Assembly (NCBI RefSeq): GCF_000600975.2
Contig: NZ_KK088650.1
Span: forward strand, 62,001 to 126,000
Reading direction: 5' to 3'
DNA length: 64,000 nt
Origin: Limimaricola hongkongensis DSM 17492
GTDB lineage: Bacteria > Pseudomonadota > Alphaproteobacteria > Rhodobacterales > Rhodobacteraceae
This document shows positions 63,970 through 64,000 of the stretch, piece by piece; position 1 is the stretch's first letter, and each line of letters opens with the position of its first letter. Position numbers and translations under genes: made by a program. Under the pieces are notes generated by a model. It saw only the letters and a program-made list of their open reading frames with translations, was not told the origin of the DNA and searched no databases.

Positions 63970-64000
63970 GGGGGTGTTGTCGCGGGGCGCGGCGCATGTG

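Overview
The window is 64 kb of high-GC DNA that reads as chromosomal sequence from an alphaproteobacterium of the order Rhodobacterales (family Rhodobacteraceae). The evidence is gcrA (an alphaproteobacterial cell-cycle regulator), a fabI-fabB-fabA cluster divergent from an Irr-type iron regulator, an HWE-family histidine kinase paired with a single-domain response regulator, an NAD-dependent fdsGBA-fdhD-fdsD formate dehydrogenase operon, and a sitABCD manganese transporter with Mur-type palindromes. Genus and species cannot be fixed from the sequence. I see no rRNA, insertion sequence, prophage, CRISPR array or replication origin. Gene packing is tight, with many 4-base start/stop overlaps.

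Layout. 1-3.4 kb: a MYG1-type hydrolase, then a small secreted DUF2946/CutF-like protein with a proline-rich end, a hairpin and a PepSY membrane protein, which look like a metal-responsive unit. 3.4-10 kb: a catabolic cluster (amidase, DUF2848, TRAP transporter dctMQP, DUF1445 lyase) divergent from its LysR regulator. 10.2-11.5 kb: tRNA-Arg(UCU), a small protein and a beta-barrel-like protein. 11.5-14.8 kb: four overlapping genes for a 2-haloacid dehalogenase, an alpha/beta hydrolase, a PLP dehydratase and an enol-lactonase-like hydrolase. 15-19.5 kb: FKBP isomerase, YnfA, a glyoxalase-fold protein, the type II fatty-acid cluster and irr. 19.7-32.7 kb: housekeeping and biosynthesis (proC, csaA, a hydroxyacid dehydrogenase, tdk, an HPF-cold-shock fusion, carB, pabB/pabC, aspS, dgkA, a TrhA-like membrane protein, an M48 lipoprotein). 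32.8-39.8 kb: the formate dehydrogenase operon under a LysR gene. 40.3-46.1 kb: oppABCDF, with an apparent frameshift near the start of oppF. 46.2-47.6 kb: response regulator and HWE kinase. 47.8-53.4 kb: rimO, sitABCD and gcrA. 53.6-56.5 kb: two ABC-2 export systems, one lacking a local ATPase. 56.8-60 kb: argD and argF interleaved with two acetyltransferase genes, preceded by a possible arginine leader peptide. 60-64 kb: hrpB, rpmB and meaB.

The most interesting non-genic signal is a family of intergenic repeats built on one motif of about 24 bases (starting TTTCACCATTCC and ending AATACGC). It occurs as two inverted-repeat hairpin elements (19474-19566 and 32735-32838), as one single arm between pabB and pabC, and as the leading part of two composite hairpin elements next to argF and hrpB. 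The strongest candidates for undescribed biology are the DUF2946-hairpin-PepSY unit, the DUF1445/TRAP/DUF2848/amidase pathway, the four-gene hydrolase cassette and the arginine leader. All functions are inferred from motifs and context; no search was run.
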